A stretch of 45,866 bases of DNA from Xylophilus ampelinus (GTDB lineage Bacteria; Pseudomonadota; Gammaproteobacteria; Burkholderiales; Burkholderiaceae_C), in contig NZ_CABFMN010000110.1 in NCBI RefSeq assembly GCF_901875635.1, forward strand, positions 1 to 45,866. Reading direction: 5' to 3'. The notes under the pieces were generated by a model, which saw nothing but the letters and a program-made list of their open reading frames with translations, did no database searches and was not told where the DNA came from. Numbering within the stretch: position 1 is the first letter of the stretch; each line of letters starts with the position of its first letter. Of the stretch, positions 1-8,900 are shown one piece after another. Made by a program: the position numbers and the translations under genes.

Positions 1-158
1 GGCAGGAACACGCCGGGCGAGCCCGACGAACCGCCGCCGCAGCCGGCCAGCACGAGGCCGGCGGAAGCCATGGCCGCGATAGCCAGGCCGCGCACGGCGA
101 TCGCGATCGAATGGAAGGGCACCGCCGCGGGCCCCGTCGGCGTTCTGATGTCGTGCAT
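1..158 (-). CDS. Putative lipoprotein, N-terminal fragment (gene runs off the window)
   Basis: The reverse strand from an ATG at 158 gives 52 codons open to the window edge. The N-terminus has a basic start, a hydrophobic stretch (about residues 20-38) and a lipobox reading LAGC, followed by a Gly/Ser linker. This is a classic signal peptidase II site, so the mature protein should be a lipid-anchored envelope protein. A GGAGA ribosome binding site lies 8 nt upstream. The body of the protein is outside the window, so function cannot be assigned. It is divergent from the AraC-type regulator that begins at 293; the 134-base gap probably holds both promoters, and the regulator may control this gene (inference from layout only). 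Confidence 0.7.
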   Translation of the reverse strand, partial: MHDIRTPTGPAAVPFHSIAIAVRGLAIAAMASAGLVLAGCGGGSSGSPGVFL

Positions 159-292
159 GCGTTCTGTCTCCATACCGGGTTAATCGGAATTCACGCATCG
201 GCGCCCTGCGCCCATGCTCGCTGCTTCGCCGGCAACCGCCGAATCCTAGGGTCCGCCTCCGGGCCGACCACTATCCGAAGCGCGCCAATCGA

Positions 293-1378
293 GTGACTTC
301 CCCTGCCCTCCTGCCCCACCGGTCGCGGCGACGCGCCGCCGGCCTGCCGCAACCCGAGGAGCGCACCAGCTCCGCCGCTTGGCTGATCGGCCTGCTGTCG
401 ATGTTCGAGGCCGAGGGCCTGGCGGTGCCCGCGCTGCTGCGCGACGCGGGTTTCGACCCCGACTCGCTGCATCGCCAGAACACACGCATCCCGGTGGACG
501 AGATCACCGTGCTGTGGCAGCTGGCCATCGCTCGCGCGGGCCGGGCCACGCTGGGGCTGGAACGCGAACTGGCCGACACGCACAGCAACACCAGCACCGT
601 GGGCCATGCGATGGCCTGCAGCGCCGACCTGCGCGGCGGCCTGGAGCGCCTGGTGCGCTACATGCCCGTCATCTCCGACTGCACCGCCTTCTCGATGCAC
701 CCCGACCCGCGCGGCTGCTGGCTGGTCATGGAGCACACGGGCGGGCGGCTGCCCATCCCGCGCCAGCGGCTGGAGCACGCGCTGCTCACGGTGCTCATGC
801 AGTGCCGCTGGCTCACGCGGCGCGCGGTCGAGCCCCTGGCGATGGAGTTCGTCTACCCGCCTCCCGCCGACGACCGCCCGCACCGCGACGCCTATGGCTG
901 CGAACTGCGCTTCAACGCGTCGGCCAACCGCATGCTGGTGTCCAGCGCCTGCCTGGCGTTGCCCCTGCCCACGCACCACCCCGAGCTGGGCCGCATGCAC
1001 GACGCCCTGCTCGATGCGCAACTCGAAGAGCTGGGCCAGACCACCACCGCCACGCTGGTGTGCGCCGAGATCGCTCGCCGCCTGCCGCACGGCGAGCCGC
1101 GCCGGCAGGACGTGGCCGCGGGCCTGGGCCTGGCCGACCGCACGCTGCAGCGCCGCCTGCAGGAAGAGGCGGTGTCCTTCCAGTCGCTGCTCGAGCGCAC
1201 GCGCCGCGAACTGGCGCAGCAGTACCTGGCCGAAGACCGCCACAGTCTGGCCGACGTGGCCGACCGCCTGGGCTTCGTCGACACGAGCAACTTCTTCCGC
1301 GCCTGCAAGCGCTGGTTCGGCGTGCCGCCGGCCCAGTACCGCGCACGCATCTGGGCCGCCCCCGCCGCCGCCCGCTGA
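293..1378 (+). CDS. AraC-family transcriptional regulator (arabinose-binding-like N-terminal domain)
   Basis: 361-residue protein from a GTG start. Residues about 30-230 look like the N-terminal domain shared by OruR/ArgR-like AraC regulators ([10 protein letters not shown], a central STVGHAM segment, and a run of aromatic and Gly residues). Residues about 265-350 form the double helix-turn-helix: an [13 protein letters not shown] first recognition region and the family signature [32 protein letters not shown] near the end. It should be a cytoplasmic DNA-binding activator whose ligand is unknown. The GTG at 293 lacks an obvious ribosome binding site; an ATG at 401 is an alternative but would cut the N-terminal domain. 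The gene is divergent from a lipoprotein gene, a common arrangement for a local regulator and its target. The ligand and target are not readable from sequence. Confidence 0.85.
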   Translation: MTSPALLPHRSRRRAAGLPQPEERTSSAAWLIGLLSMFEAEGLAVPALLRDAGFDPDSLHRQNTRIPVDEITVLWQLAIARAGRATLGLERELADTHSNTSTVGHAMACSADLRGGLERLVRYMPVISDCTAFSMHPDPRGCWLVMEHTGGRLPIPRQRLEHALLTVLMQCRWLTRRAVEPLAMEFVYPPPADDRPHRDAYGCELRFNASANRMLVSSACLALPLPTHHPELGRMHDALLDAQLEELGQTTTATLVCAEIARRLPHGEPRRQDVAAGLGLADRTLQRRLQEEAVSFQSLLERTRRELAQQYLAEDRHSLADVADRLGFVDTSNFFRACKRWFGVPPAQYRARIWAAPAAAR

Positions 1379-1425
1379 GCCTCTGCCGGTATGGCCCGCC
1401 GCGCCAGGGGTTACAGCCGCGGCCC

Positions 1426-1431
1426 GACAAT
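1426..1431 (+). promoter_or_regulatory. -10-like hexamer placed 6 nt before selO start
   Basis: GACAAT sits with exactly six bases between it and the selO ATG at 1438. A transcript starting 6-7 nt after the hexamer would begin at or next to the start codon, i.e. be leaderless. There is no Shine-Dalgarno sequence before this ATG. No convincing -35 element was found at a 16-18 bp spacing, so this is a suggestion only. Confidence 0.35.
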
Positions 1432-1437
1432 CCCCGC

Positions 1438-2916
1438 ATGAGCCTGACCGCCGAGGACACCACGTCCGCCGACCTGGGCCTGCACTGGAAGCCCGGCTTC
1501 GAGTCGCTGGGGCCCGCCTTCTTCACCCATCTGAGCCCGACCCCGCTGCCCGCCCCGTACTGGGTCGGCCACAGCGATGCGGTGGCGCAGTGGCTCGGCC
1601 TGCCTTCGGCGTGGCGCACGCCCGAGGCGCTGCAGGCGCTCACCGGCAGCCTGCCGGTGGCCGGCACCCGGCCGCTGGCCACCGTCTACAGCGGCCACCA
1701 GTTCGGCGTGTGGGCCGGCCAGCTGGGCGACGGCCGCGCCATCCTGCTGGGCGAGACGGCCAGCGGGCTCGAGGTGCAACTCAAGGGCGCCGGCCGCACG
1801 CCCTACTCCCGCGGGGGCGACGGACGCGCCGTGCTGCGCTCCAGCATCCGCGAGTTCCTGGCCAGCGAGGCGATGCACGGCCTGGGCATTCCGACCACGC
1901 GCGCGCTGTGCGTCACCGGCTCCGATGCGCCGGTGCGGCGCGAGACGCTGGAGACCGCGGCCGTGGTCACGCGCGTGGCGCCGAGCTTCATCCGCTTCGG
2001 GCATTTCGAGCACTTCGCGGCCCGCGGCCAGCATGACGAGCTGCGCGCCCTGGCCGACTTCGTCATCGACCGTTTCTACCCGCGCTGCCGCGACGATGCC
2101 GGCTTCGACGGCAATGCCTACGCGAGCCTGCTCAACGCCGTGAGCGACCGCACTGCGGCGCTGATGGCGCAATGGCAGGCTGCGGGCTTCTGCCACGGCG
2201 TGATGAACACGGACAACATGAGCATCCTGGGCCTGACCATCGACTACGGTCCCTTCCAGTTCCTCGACGCCTTCGACCCGGGCCACATCTGCAACCACAG
2301 CGACAGCTCGGGCCGCTATGCCTTCAACCAGCAGCCCAACGTGGCGTACTGGAACCTGTTCTGCCTGGCCCAGGCGCTGCTGCCGCTGATCGGCGAGGAA
2401 GAGCGCGCGATGGCCGCCCTGGCCTCGTACCGCACGGTGTTCCCGGCCGAGTTCGAGGCCCGCATGCGCACCAAGCTGGGGCTGGGCGAGGCGCGGCCGG
2501 ACGACCTGGCGCTCGTCGAGGCCCTGCTGCGCCTGCTGGCCGCGGGCGCGGTCGACTGGCCCATCTTCTGGCGCCGCCTGGCCGAGCACCGCGCCGGCGC
2601 TGAACTCTCGCCGGTGCGCGACCTGTTCCTCGATGGCGCCGGCTTCGATGCCTGGATGCTATCGTTTTCGGAGCGCCTCGCGCAGGAACCACGGGCGCTG
2701 CAGCCCGATTTGGCACTCAAGGCCAACCCGAAGTTCGTGCTGCGGAACCACCTGGCCCAGGAGGCCATCGAACAGGCCCAGCGCCGGGACTTCTCGGGCG
2801 TCGCGCGCTTGCTGGCGCTCCTGCAGGCCCCATATGACGACCATCCCGGCATGGACGCCATGGCCGGCTTCCCGCCCGACTGGGCTTCCACGATCGAAAT
2901 CAGCTGCTCCTCATGA
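1438..2916 (+). CDS. selO: SelO/YdiU protein adenylyltransferase (AMPylating pseudokinase)
   Basis: 492 residues, close to the usual size. SelO transfers AMP from ATP to Ser/Thr/Tyr of target proteins and takes part in redox stress responses (family knowledge). Visible family marks: [18 protein letters not shown] near residue 82, the [29 protein letters not shown] block (about 118-145), [27 protein letters not shown] (about 255-282, inverted-kinase catalytic region), [12 protein letters not shown], and a C-terminal ISCSS, the site where eukaryotic relatives carry selenocysteine. It is the first gene of a string in which each stop codon overlaps the next ATG (msrB, yciB, bolA), which fits a redox-linked operon. 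Residues about 407-428 are encoded by a copy of the dispersed repeat described at 2656-2720, yet the frame and overall length are kept. Confidence 0.95.
   Translation: MSLTAEDTTSADLGLHWKPGFESLGPAFFTHLSPTPLPAPYWVGHSDAVAQWLGLPSAWRTPEALQALTGSLPVAGTRPLATVYSGHQFGVWAGQLGDGRAILLGETASGLEVQLKGAGRTPYSRGGDGRAVLRSSIREFLASEAMHGLGIPTTRALCVTGSDAPVRRETLETAAVVTRVAPSFIRFGHFEHFAARGQHDELRALADFVIDRFYPRCRDDAGFDGNAYASLLNAVSDRTAALMAQWQAAGFCHGVMNTDNMSILGLTIDYGPFQFLDAFDPGHICNHSDSSGRYAFNQQPNVAYWNLFCLAQALLPLIGEEERAMAALASYRTVFPAEFEARMRTKLGLGEARPDDLALVEALLRLLAAGAVDWPIFWRRLAEHRAGAELSPVRDLFLDGAGFDAWMLSFSERLAQEPRALQPDLALKANPKFVLRNHLAQEAIEQAQRRDFSGVARLLALLQAPYDDHPGMDAMAGFPPDWASTIEISCSS
2656..2720 (-). repeat. Dispersed palindrome-ended repeat, copy A1, inside selO
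   Basis: Reading the reverse strand, this follows the repeat consensus: GCCAAATCGGGCTGCAGCGCC, a variable centre, TGCGCGAG, then the tail ending GATAGCATCC. It differs from other copies at the first half of the tail (GCGCTCC instead of AGCTATC). It lies wholly within selO and encodes roughly residues 407-428 in the sense opposite to the consensus orientation. Confidence 0.75.
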
Positions 2917-3329
2917 CCACTCCCAAGATCCAGAAGACCGACGCCGAATGGAAGGCCCTGCTGGCCGACAAGGGCGCCGAGCGCGCAGCCTTCGAGGTGA
3001 CGCGCCATGCCGCCACCGAGCGTCCCTTCACCGGCAAGTACGAGGCCCACTGGGCCGACGGCAGCTACCACTGCATCTGCTGCGGCGCCAAGCTCTTCGA
3101 CTCGGCCACCAAGTTCGACGCCGGCTGCGGCTGGCCCAGCTTTTCGGAAGCGGCCGAGCCGGGCGCGATCACCGAGATCGTCGACCGCTCGCACGGCATG
3201 GTCCGCACCGAGACGGTCTGTTCCAATTGCGGTGCGCACCTGGGGCACGTATTCCCGGACGGCCCGGCACCCACGGGCCTGCGCTACTGCATGAACTCGG
3301 CGTCGCTGGACTTCGAACCGGAACAATGA
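2913..3329 (+). CDS. msrB: Peptide-methionine (R)-S-oxide reductase MsrB
   Basis: 138 residues, typical for MsrB. It reduces the R epimer of methionine sulfoxide in proteins, using thioredoxin, in the cytoplasm. Seen: two CxxC zinc-binding pairs (CICC near residue 52 and CSNC near 104), the GCGWPSF substrate pocket, HLGHVF, and the catalytic cysteine in RYCMNSASL (Cys126). The ATG overlaps the selO stop as ATGA, so translation is probably coupled to selO. The next gene, yciB, overlaps its stop in the same way. Pairing an oxidised-methionine repair enzyme with SelO fits an oxidative-stress operon. The msrA paralogue lies far away at 41198. Confidence 0.97.
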   Translation: MTTPKIQKTDAEWKALLADKGAERAAFEVTRHAATERPFTGKYEAHWADGSYHCICCGAKLFDSATKFDAGCGWPSFSEAAEPGAITEIVDRSHGMVRTETVCSNCGAHLGHVFPDGPAPTGLRYCMNSASLDFEPEQ

Positions 3330-3868
3330 AACTGCTGCTCGACTTCTTCCCCATCCTGCTGTTCTTCGGCGCCTTCAAGCTCTATGGCATCTATGTCGCG
3401 ACAGGGGTGCTGATGGCCGGCACGGTGGTGCAGATGGCCATCGTCTACGCCACCGAGAAGCGCCTGCAGCCGATGCAGAAGGCCACCCTGGCGCTGATCC
3501 TCGTCTTCGGCACGCTCACGCTGGTGCTGCACGACGACCGCTTCATCAAGTGGAAGCCGACGGTGCTCTACGGTGCCATGGCGGTCGGGCTCGCGGTGGC
3601 GCTGTGGGCCCTGCGCAAGAACTTCCTCAAGATGCTGCTGGGCAGCCAGCTGCAGCTGCCCGAGCGCATCTGGAACCAGCTCAATGTGGCCTGGATCGTG
3701 TACTGCGCCTTCATGGCCGCCATCAACGCCTACGTCGCGCTGTACTTCAGCACCGACGCCTGGGTGAACTTCAAGCTCTGGGGCTACGTGTTCCCGATCG
3801 CCTTCCTGGTGGCGCAGGGCCTGTACATCGCGCCGCACCTGAAGTCGGACGAGTCCGCCGCCAAATGA
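3326..3868 (+). CDS. yciB: Inner-membrane septation protein A family (YciB/IspZ)
   Basis: 180 residues starting [23 protein letters not shown], the hallmark N-terminus of the YciB/IspZ family. About five hydrophobic segments span the protein (residues about 5-22, 25-42, 52-68, 78-95, 120-142, 150-168), with the family segments [14 protein letters not shown] and [11 protein letters not shown]. The family is needed for normal septation and envelope integrity in some bacteria; its biochemical role is unsettled. The ATG overlaps the msrB stop (ATGA), and its own stop overlaps the bolA ATG. It lies between msrB and bolA, an order I recall in related Burkholderiales. Confidence 0.95.
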   Translation: MKLLLDFFPILLFFGAFKLYGIYVATGVLMAGTVVQMAIVYATEKRLQPMQKATLALILVFGTLTLVLHDDRFIKWKPTVLYGAMAVGLAVALWALRKNFLKMLLGSQLQLPERIWNQLNVAWIVYCAFMAAINAYVALYFSTDAWVNFKLWGYVFPIAFLVAQGLYIAPHLKSDESAAK

Positions 3869-4143
3869 ACGCCGCCGTGACGAGCCTGCCCACGGCGGAA
3901 GAACTCGAGGCCGCGCTGCGCACGGCACTCGCCCCCACCATGCTCGAAGTGATCGACGAGAGCGCGGCGCATGCGGGCCATGCGGGTGCCGGGCCGGCCG
4001 GCTGGGGCACGCACTTCCGCGTGCGCGTGGCCTCCCCCCGATTCGCGGGACTGTCACGGGTCGCGCGACACCGGCTTGTGTATGATCCGTTGCAGGTTTT
4101 TGTCCCCCGTGGCCTCCACGCCATCGCCATCGAGACGCTCTGA
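3865..4143 (+). CDS. bolA: BolA-family protein
   Basis: 92 residues with a BolA-like core: [17 protein letters not shown], a conserved [25 protein letters not shown] segment and HAIAIETL at the end. Its histidines and the FxGlxxvxRHrlVY motif are those used by BolA proteins to bind [2Fe-2S] clusters with monothiol glutaredoxins; the family also links to cell-shape and stress regulation. The start overlaps the yciB stop (ATGA), so it is the fourth coupled gene of the selO string. The next gene, ppiC-like at 4253, follows after 109 bases and could share the transcript. Confidence 0.93.
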   Translation: MNAAVTSLPTAEELEAALRTALAPTMLEVIDESAAHAGHAGAGPAGWGTHFRVRVASPRFAGLSRVARHRLVYDPLQVFVPRGLHAIAIETL

Positions 4144-4252
4144 GCCGTCCTGATCGCCGGATCCCACGGCGGCACTTCCCTCCCCCTCCTTCGTCCCTCC
4201 GTTCATCGCGTCGCACGTTCAACGCGCCTTCCTGTTCCCGAGGTCTGCCTTC

Positions 4253-5032
4253 ATGAAAAAACAACTCCTGCAAGCTGTCGCGGCCGCCGCGCTGCTGGGT
4301 GCGGTGCCTGCCTTCGCGCAGAACGCCGCGATCGTCAACGGCAAGCCCGTGCCGAAGGCGCGCATGGACATGCTGGCGCAGCAGCTTGCCGCTGCAGGCC
4401 GTCCTGTCACGCCCGAGATGCAGAGCCAGCTGCGCGAGGAAGTCATCGCGCGTGAAGTCTTCATGCAGGAAGCCCAGAAGAAGGGCCTGGACGCCACCGA
4501 CGACTTCAAGGCCCAGATGGAACTGGCGCGCCAGGCCATCCTGATCCGCCAGCTCTTCGAGGACTACCGCAAGAACAATCCCGTGAGCGACGCCGACGTC
4601 AAGGCCGCCTACGACAAGCTGGTCGCGGCCAACAGCGGCAAGGAATACAAGGCCCGCCACATCCTGGTCGCCACCGAGGACGAGGCCAAGAAGGTCATCG
4701 CCGACCTGAAGAAGGGCGCGAAGTTCGAGGACCTGGCCAAGAAGCTGTCGAAGGACCCGGGCTCCGGCGCCAACGGCGGCGACCTGGACTGGACCAACCC
4801 GGCCGGCCTGGTGCCCGAGTTCTCGCAGGCCATGGTCAAGCTCAAGAAGGGCGAGACCACGCAGGTGCCCGTCAAGTCGGAATTCGGCTGGCACGTCATC
4901 CGCCTGGACGACGTCCGCGAGCAGTCCTTCCCCAAGCTGGACGAAATCAAGGCGCAGCTCTCGCAGCAGCTGCAACAGCAGAAGCTGCAGGAGTACCAGC
5001 AGTCGCTGCGCGAGAAGGCCAAGGTCGAGTAA
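4253..5032 (+). CDS. Periplasmic parvulin-type peptidyl-prolyl cis-trans isomerase
   Basis: 259 residues. A signal peptide is clear: MKKQ, a hydrophobic core, and cleavage after PAFAQ near residue 22. A SurA-like N-terminal helical region follows (about 25-130), then a PpiC/rotamase domain (about 133-225) with KARHILV, FEDLAKKLSKDPGS, GGDLDW, LVPEFSQAM and FGWHVIRLDD. It should catalyse proline isomerisation of exported proteins in the periplasm. The C-terminus is a Gln/Lys-rich helix (LSQQLQQQKLQEYQQ). It follows bolA after a 109-base gap and ends just before a strong terminator, so it closes the selO-to-ppiC unit. PrsA and SurA are the nearest family names; neither symbol is safe here. Confidence 0.93.
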   Translation: MKKQLLQAVAAAALLGAVPAFAQNAAIVNGKPVPKARMDMLAQQLAAAGRPVTPEMQSQLREEVIAREVFMQEAQKKGLDATDDFKAQMELARQAILIRQLFEDYRKNNPVSDADVKAAYDKLVAANSGKEYKARHILVATEDEAKKVIADLKKGAKFEDLAKKLSKDPGSGANGGDLDWTNPAGLVPEFSQAMVKLKKGETTQVPVKSEFGWHVIRLDDVREQSFPKLDEIKAQLSQQLQQQKLQEYQQSLREKAKVE

Positions 5033-5064
5033 TTGCCAGCGCCGGGGCCATGCCCCACCGAACG

Positions 5065-5091
5065 AAAGCGGCCCGCGGGCCGCTTTTCTTT
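5065..5091 (+). terminator. Rho-independent terminator after the PpiC gene
   Basis: A 22-base perfect palindrome (AAAGCGGCCC paired with its complement) is followed by TTTCTTTTT. It lies 32 bases after the stop of the isomerase gene. Because the stem is symmetrical and starts with a short A run, it may also weakly stop transcription from the opposite strand, where the rnk-like gene ends at 5107. Confidence 0.9.
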
Positions 5092-5106
5092 TTGGGCCGG
5101 TCGCCG

Positions 5107-5553
5107 CTACCGCAGGTAGTCGCCTGCGGCCTCGGGCTGGTAGGCCAGCGCCACGATGCGTGCCGTGCGCGAGGCGCCGTCGGGCTGGCGCCACTGCACC
5201 GTCTGGCCCACGCGTGCACCCAGCAGGCTCGCACCGACCGGCGACAGCACCGACACCTGCGCGTCCGAGGGGCGCGCCTGCAAGGGGTAGCTCAACGTCA
5301 GTTCCTGGCCGGCCGGGCCATCGCCCTCGCCGGCCAGGCACACGCGCGAGTTCATGGTGACGACGTCGGGCGCGACCTCCCGCGGATCGACGAGTTCGCC
5401 CTCATCCAGCACGGCCTGCAGGTCCTCGTGCGGGGCGGGTTGCAGCGAGAGCAGGCGCGTCAGGCGCGCATGGTCGAGTTCGGTCAGGGTGCGCGCTGCC
5501 TCTTGGGCGGGAAGCGAGTTGCTGGAGGAAGGCGAGACGGAGGAGATGGTCAT
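5107..5553 (-). CDS. rnk: Rnk-like GreA/GreB-family regulator
   Basis: 148 residues from the ATG at 5553, which has AGGAA 6 nt upstream; an in-frame extension to 5658 exists but has no ribosome binding site. The C-terminal half has the GreA/GreB C-terminal fold marks: VVTMNSRV, LTLSYPLQA, VSVLSPVGASLLGARVGQTVQW, and RIVALAYQPEAAGD. The N-terminal half has a LTELDHARLTRLL segment and a short acidic helix typical of Rnk (regulator of nucleoside diphosphate kinase), which binds RNA polymerase in the secondary channel but lacks the long GreA coiled coil. It is convergent with the PpiC gene and separated from it by the terminator. No operon partner is visible. Confidence 0.85.
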   Translation of the reverse strand: MTISSVSPSSSNSLPAQEAARTLTELDHARLTRLLSLQPAPHEDLQAVLDEGELVDPREVAPDVVTMNSRVCLAGEGDGPAGQELTLSYPLQARPSDAQVSVLSPVGASLLGARVGQTVQWRQPDGASRTARIVALAYQPEAAGDYLR

Positions 5554-5925
5554 GGCAGGGTTCCTGGTGGTCGTGGCGCATGCGGGCCCGCACGGCACCA
5601 TGTGACGGATCGAAGCTCCAGGTCTTCCTGTGAGCACGAAGCGTCGAAGGGCGCGCACCCCGCAGGGGCCCGGACAGTGGGCCCGGCGGTCGGGAGGTGC
5701 GCGCAGCGCGAAAGAAGGGAGAGAAGAAAGGCCGCCGGGCTCAGGAAGGCGCGGCGTCTGGAGCAGACCACCACGCGCCAGCAGGCCGCGCGGAGTGCGC
5801 GGCAGCGGGGAGGCGAAGGCTGCTCGTCCGGGACATGCGCCCGAGTCTAGGCCGATCGCGCTACGGCGCCGCGCATGACCCCAGGCCCATTGCCGGATTG
5901 CGACGGGCGCGCGGCAGGATGCCGC
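5554..5925. other. Gene-free stretch between rnk and purL
   Basis: About 370 bases without a gene I can support. It must hold the rnk promoter (reverse strand). A purine-rich run (about 5710-5735) and several short GC palindromes are visible. The open frames crossing it are Arg-rich, lack ribosome binding sites and show no family motif. No terminator with a T tract was found after purL. Confidence 0.5.
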
Positions 5926-8900
5926 TCAACCCACCCAGCGGCGCGCGTTGCGCCACAGGCGAATCCAGGGACTGAAGTCGCTCACGTCGCCCGAGGTCCA
6001 GCTCATCTGCACGTTGCGGAACACGCGTTCCGGGTGCGGCATCATGGCCGTAAAGCGTCCATCGGCCGTGGTGATGGCCGAGAGGCCTGCCGGGCTGCCG
6101 TTGGGGTTGAATGGGTAGCGCTCGGTGGCGACGCCGGCGTTGTCGACGAAGCGCATGGCGGCGATGGCCTTGTCGGCGTTGCCGCGGTACTTGAAGTTGG
6201 CGTAGCCCTCGCCGTGCGCCACCGCGATCGGCAGGCGGCTGCCCGCCATCCCCTGGAAGAACAGGCTGGGCGACTCGAGCACCTCGACCATCGACAGCCG
6301 CGCCTCGAAGCGCTCGCTGCGGTTGGTGGTGAAGCGCGGCCAGTCCTGCGCGCCCGGGATGATGTCGGCCAGCTCGGCGAACATCTGGCAGCCGTTGCAC
6401 ACGCCCAGGCCGAAGGTGTCGGCGCGGCCGAAGAAGCGCGCGAACTGCTCGGCCAGCGCCGGGTTGAAGGTGATGCTGCGGGCCCAGCCGATGCCGGCGC
6501 CCAGCGTGTCGCCGTAGCTGAAGCCACCGCAGGCGACCACGCCCTTGAAGTCGGCCAGGTCGGCGCGGCCGGCCTGCAGGTCGGTCATGTGGACGTCGAA
6601 AGCCTCGAAGCCGGCCTCGGTGAAAGCGTAGGCCATCTCGACATGCGAGTTGACGCCCTGCTCGCGCAGGATCGCGACCTTGGGCCGGGCCCCGCCCAGG
6701 AACGGCGCCGCTACGTTTTCGATAGCACCCTCCGCAAGCAGGACGTGCGCTCCGGGGTCATTCGGCTCACCCGCCGCGGCGTGCTCGGCGTCGGCGCATT
6801 CGGGGTTGTCGCGCTCGCGGCAGATCTTCCAGCTCACGCTGTCCCAGACCTGGTGCAGGTCGGCCAGCGTGGCGCTGAAGACGGCCTTGGTGTCGCGCCA
6901 CACCTCGAGCTTGCCCTTGCCGACGTCGAGCGGCGAGCTCTGCGGGCGCGTCTTGCCGACGAAGTGGCTGAAGGCCGAGAGGCCGTGCGCGCGCAGCGTC
7001 TGCATCACCGCGTTGCGCTCGGCGGTGCGCACCTGCAGCACCATGCCGAGCTCTTCGCTGAACAGGGCCTTGAGCGTGAGCTCCTCGCGCCGCGCGCTGA
7101 CCTGCTGCGCCCAGTTCTTGGCGTCGCCGGTCTCCATCCGGCTGTCGGAGATGCCGTCGCCTTCGGTGACCAGCAGGTCGACGTTCAGCGCCACGCCGAC
7201 GTGGCCGGCGAAGGCCATCTCGGCGGCGGTGGCGAACAGCCCGCCGTCGCTGCGGTCGTGCATGGCGAGGACCTTGCCCTCGGCACGCAACTGGTTGACG
7301 GCGGCGACGAGCTTGACCAGCAGCTGCGGGTCGTCGAGATCGGGCACGCGGTCGCCGGTCTGGTTAAGTGTCTGCGCCAGGATGCTGCCGCCCATGCGGT
7401 GCTGGCCGCGGCCGAGGTCGATGAGCACCAGGGTCGTGTCGTCGGTGGTCGCATCGAGCTGCGGCGTGAGCGTGCCCCGCACGTCGTCGAGGCTGGCGAA
7501 GGCCGTGACGATCAGGCTCACGGGGGAGCTGACCTTCTTCTTTTCGCCGCCCTCTTCCCATTGGGTGCGCATGGACAGCGAATCCTTGCCGACGGGGATC
7601 GACACGCCCAGCGCGGGACACAGCTCCATGCCCACGGCCTGGACGGTTTCGTACAGCGCCGCGTCCTCGCCCGGCTCGCCGCAGGCGGCCATCCAGTTGG
7701 CCGAGAGCTTCACGCGCTTGAGCTCGATCGGCGCAGCGAGCAGGTTGGTGATGGCCTCGGCCACAGCCATGCGGCCCGAAGCGGCGGCGTCCATGGCCGC
7801 GAGCGGCGTGCGCTCGCCCATGCTCATCGCCTCGCCCGCGAAGCCCTGGTAGTCGGCCAGCGTGACGGCGCAGTCGGCCACCGGCACCTGCCAGGGGCCG
7901 ACCATCTGGTCCCGGTGAGTCAGCCCGCCCACGGTGCGGTCGCCGATGGTGACGAGGAAGCGCTTGGACGCGACCGTCGGGTGCGAGAGCACGTCGATCG
8001 CGGCCTTCTGCAGCTCGACGCCGGTGAGTTCGAGCGGCTGGAACCGGCGGCGGATCGCCTGCACGTCGCGGTGCATCTTCGGCGGCTTGCCCAGCAGCAC
8101 GTCCATGGGCATGTCGACCGGCTGGTCCTTGGCGCCTGCGGTCTCGTCGACCACCTTCAGCTGGCGTTCCTCGGTCGCGACGCCGACCACCGCGAAGGGG
8201 CAGCGCTCGCGCTCGCAGAAGGCTCGGAACTGCTCCAGCGATTCCGGCGCGATGGCCAGCACGTAGCGTTCCTGGCTCTCGTTGCTCCAGATTTCCTTGG
8301 GTGCGAGGCCCGACTCCTCGAGCGGCACGGCGCGCAGGTCGAAGCGCGCGCCGCGGCCGGCGTCGTTGGTCAGCTCGGGGAAGGCGTTGGAGAGGCCGCC
8401 CGCGCCGACATCGTGGATCGCCAGGATCGGGTTGGCCTCGCCCTGCTGCCAGCAGTGGTTGATGACCTCCTGCGCCCGGCGCTCGATCTCGGGGTTGCCG
8501 CGCTGCACCGAATCGAAATCCAGCTCGGCCGCGTTGGCGCCGGTGGCCATCGAGCTGGCGGCGCCGCCACCCATGCCGATGCGCATGCCGGGGCCGCCCA
8601 GCTGGATCAGCAGCGTGCCGGCGGGGAACGGGATCTTCTTCGTCTGGATGGCGTCGATCTGGCCCAGGCCGCCAGCGATCATGATGGGCTTGTGGTAGCC
8701 GCGCTGCAGCGTGTCGACGTCGCTGGCCACGGTCTGCTCGTACTCGCGGAAGTAGCCCAGCAGGTTGGGCCGGCCGAATTCATTGTTGAAGGCTGCGCCG
8801 CCCAGCGGGCCCTCGGTCATGATCTGCAGCGGGCTGGCGATGTGCTCGGGCTTCCCGAAGCTGCCGTCCCACAGCCTGGACACCGTGAAGCCGGTCAGCC

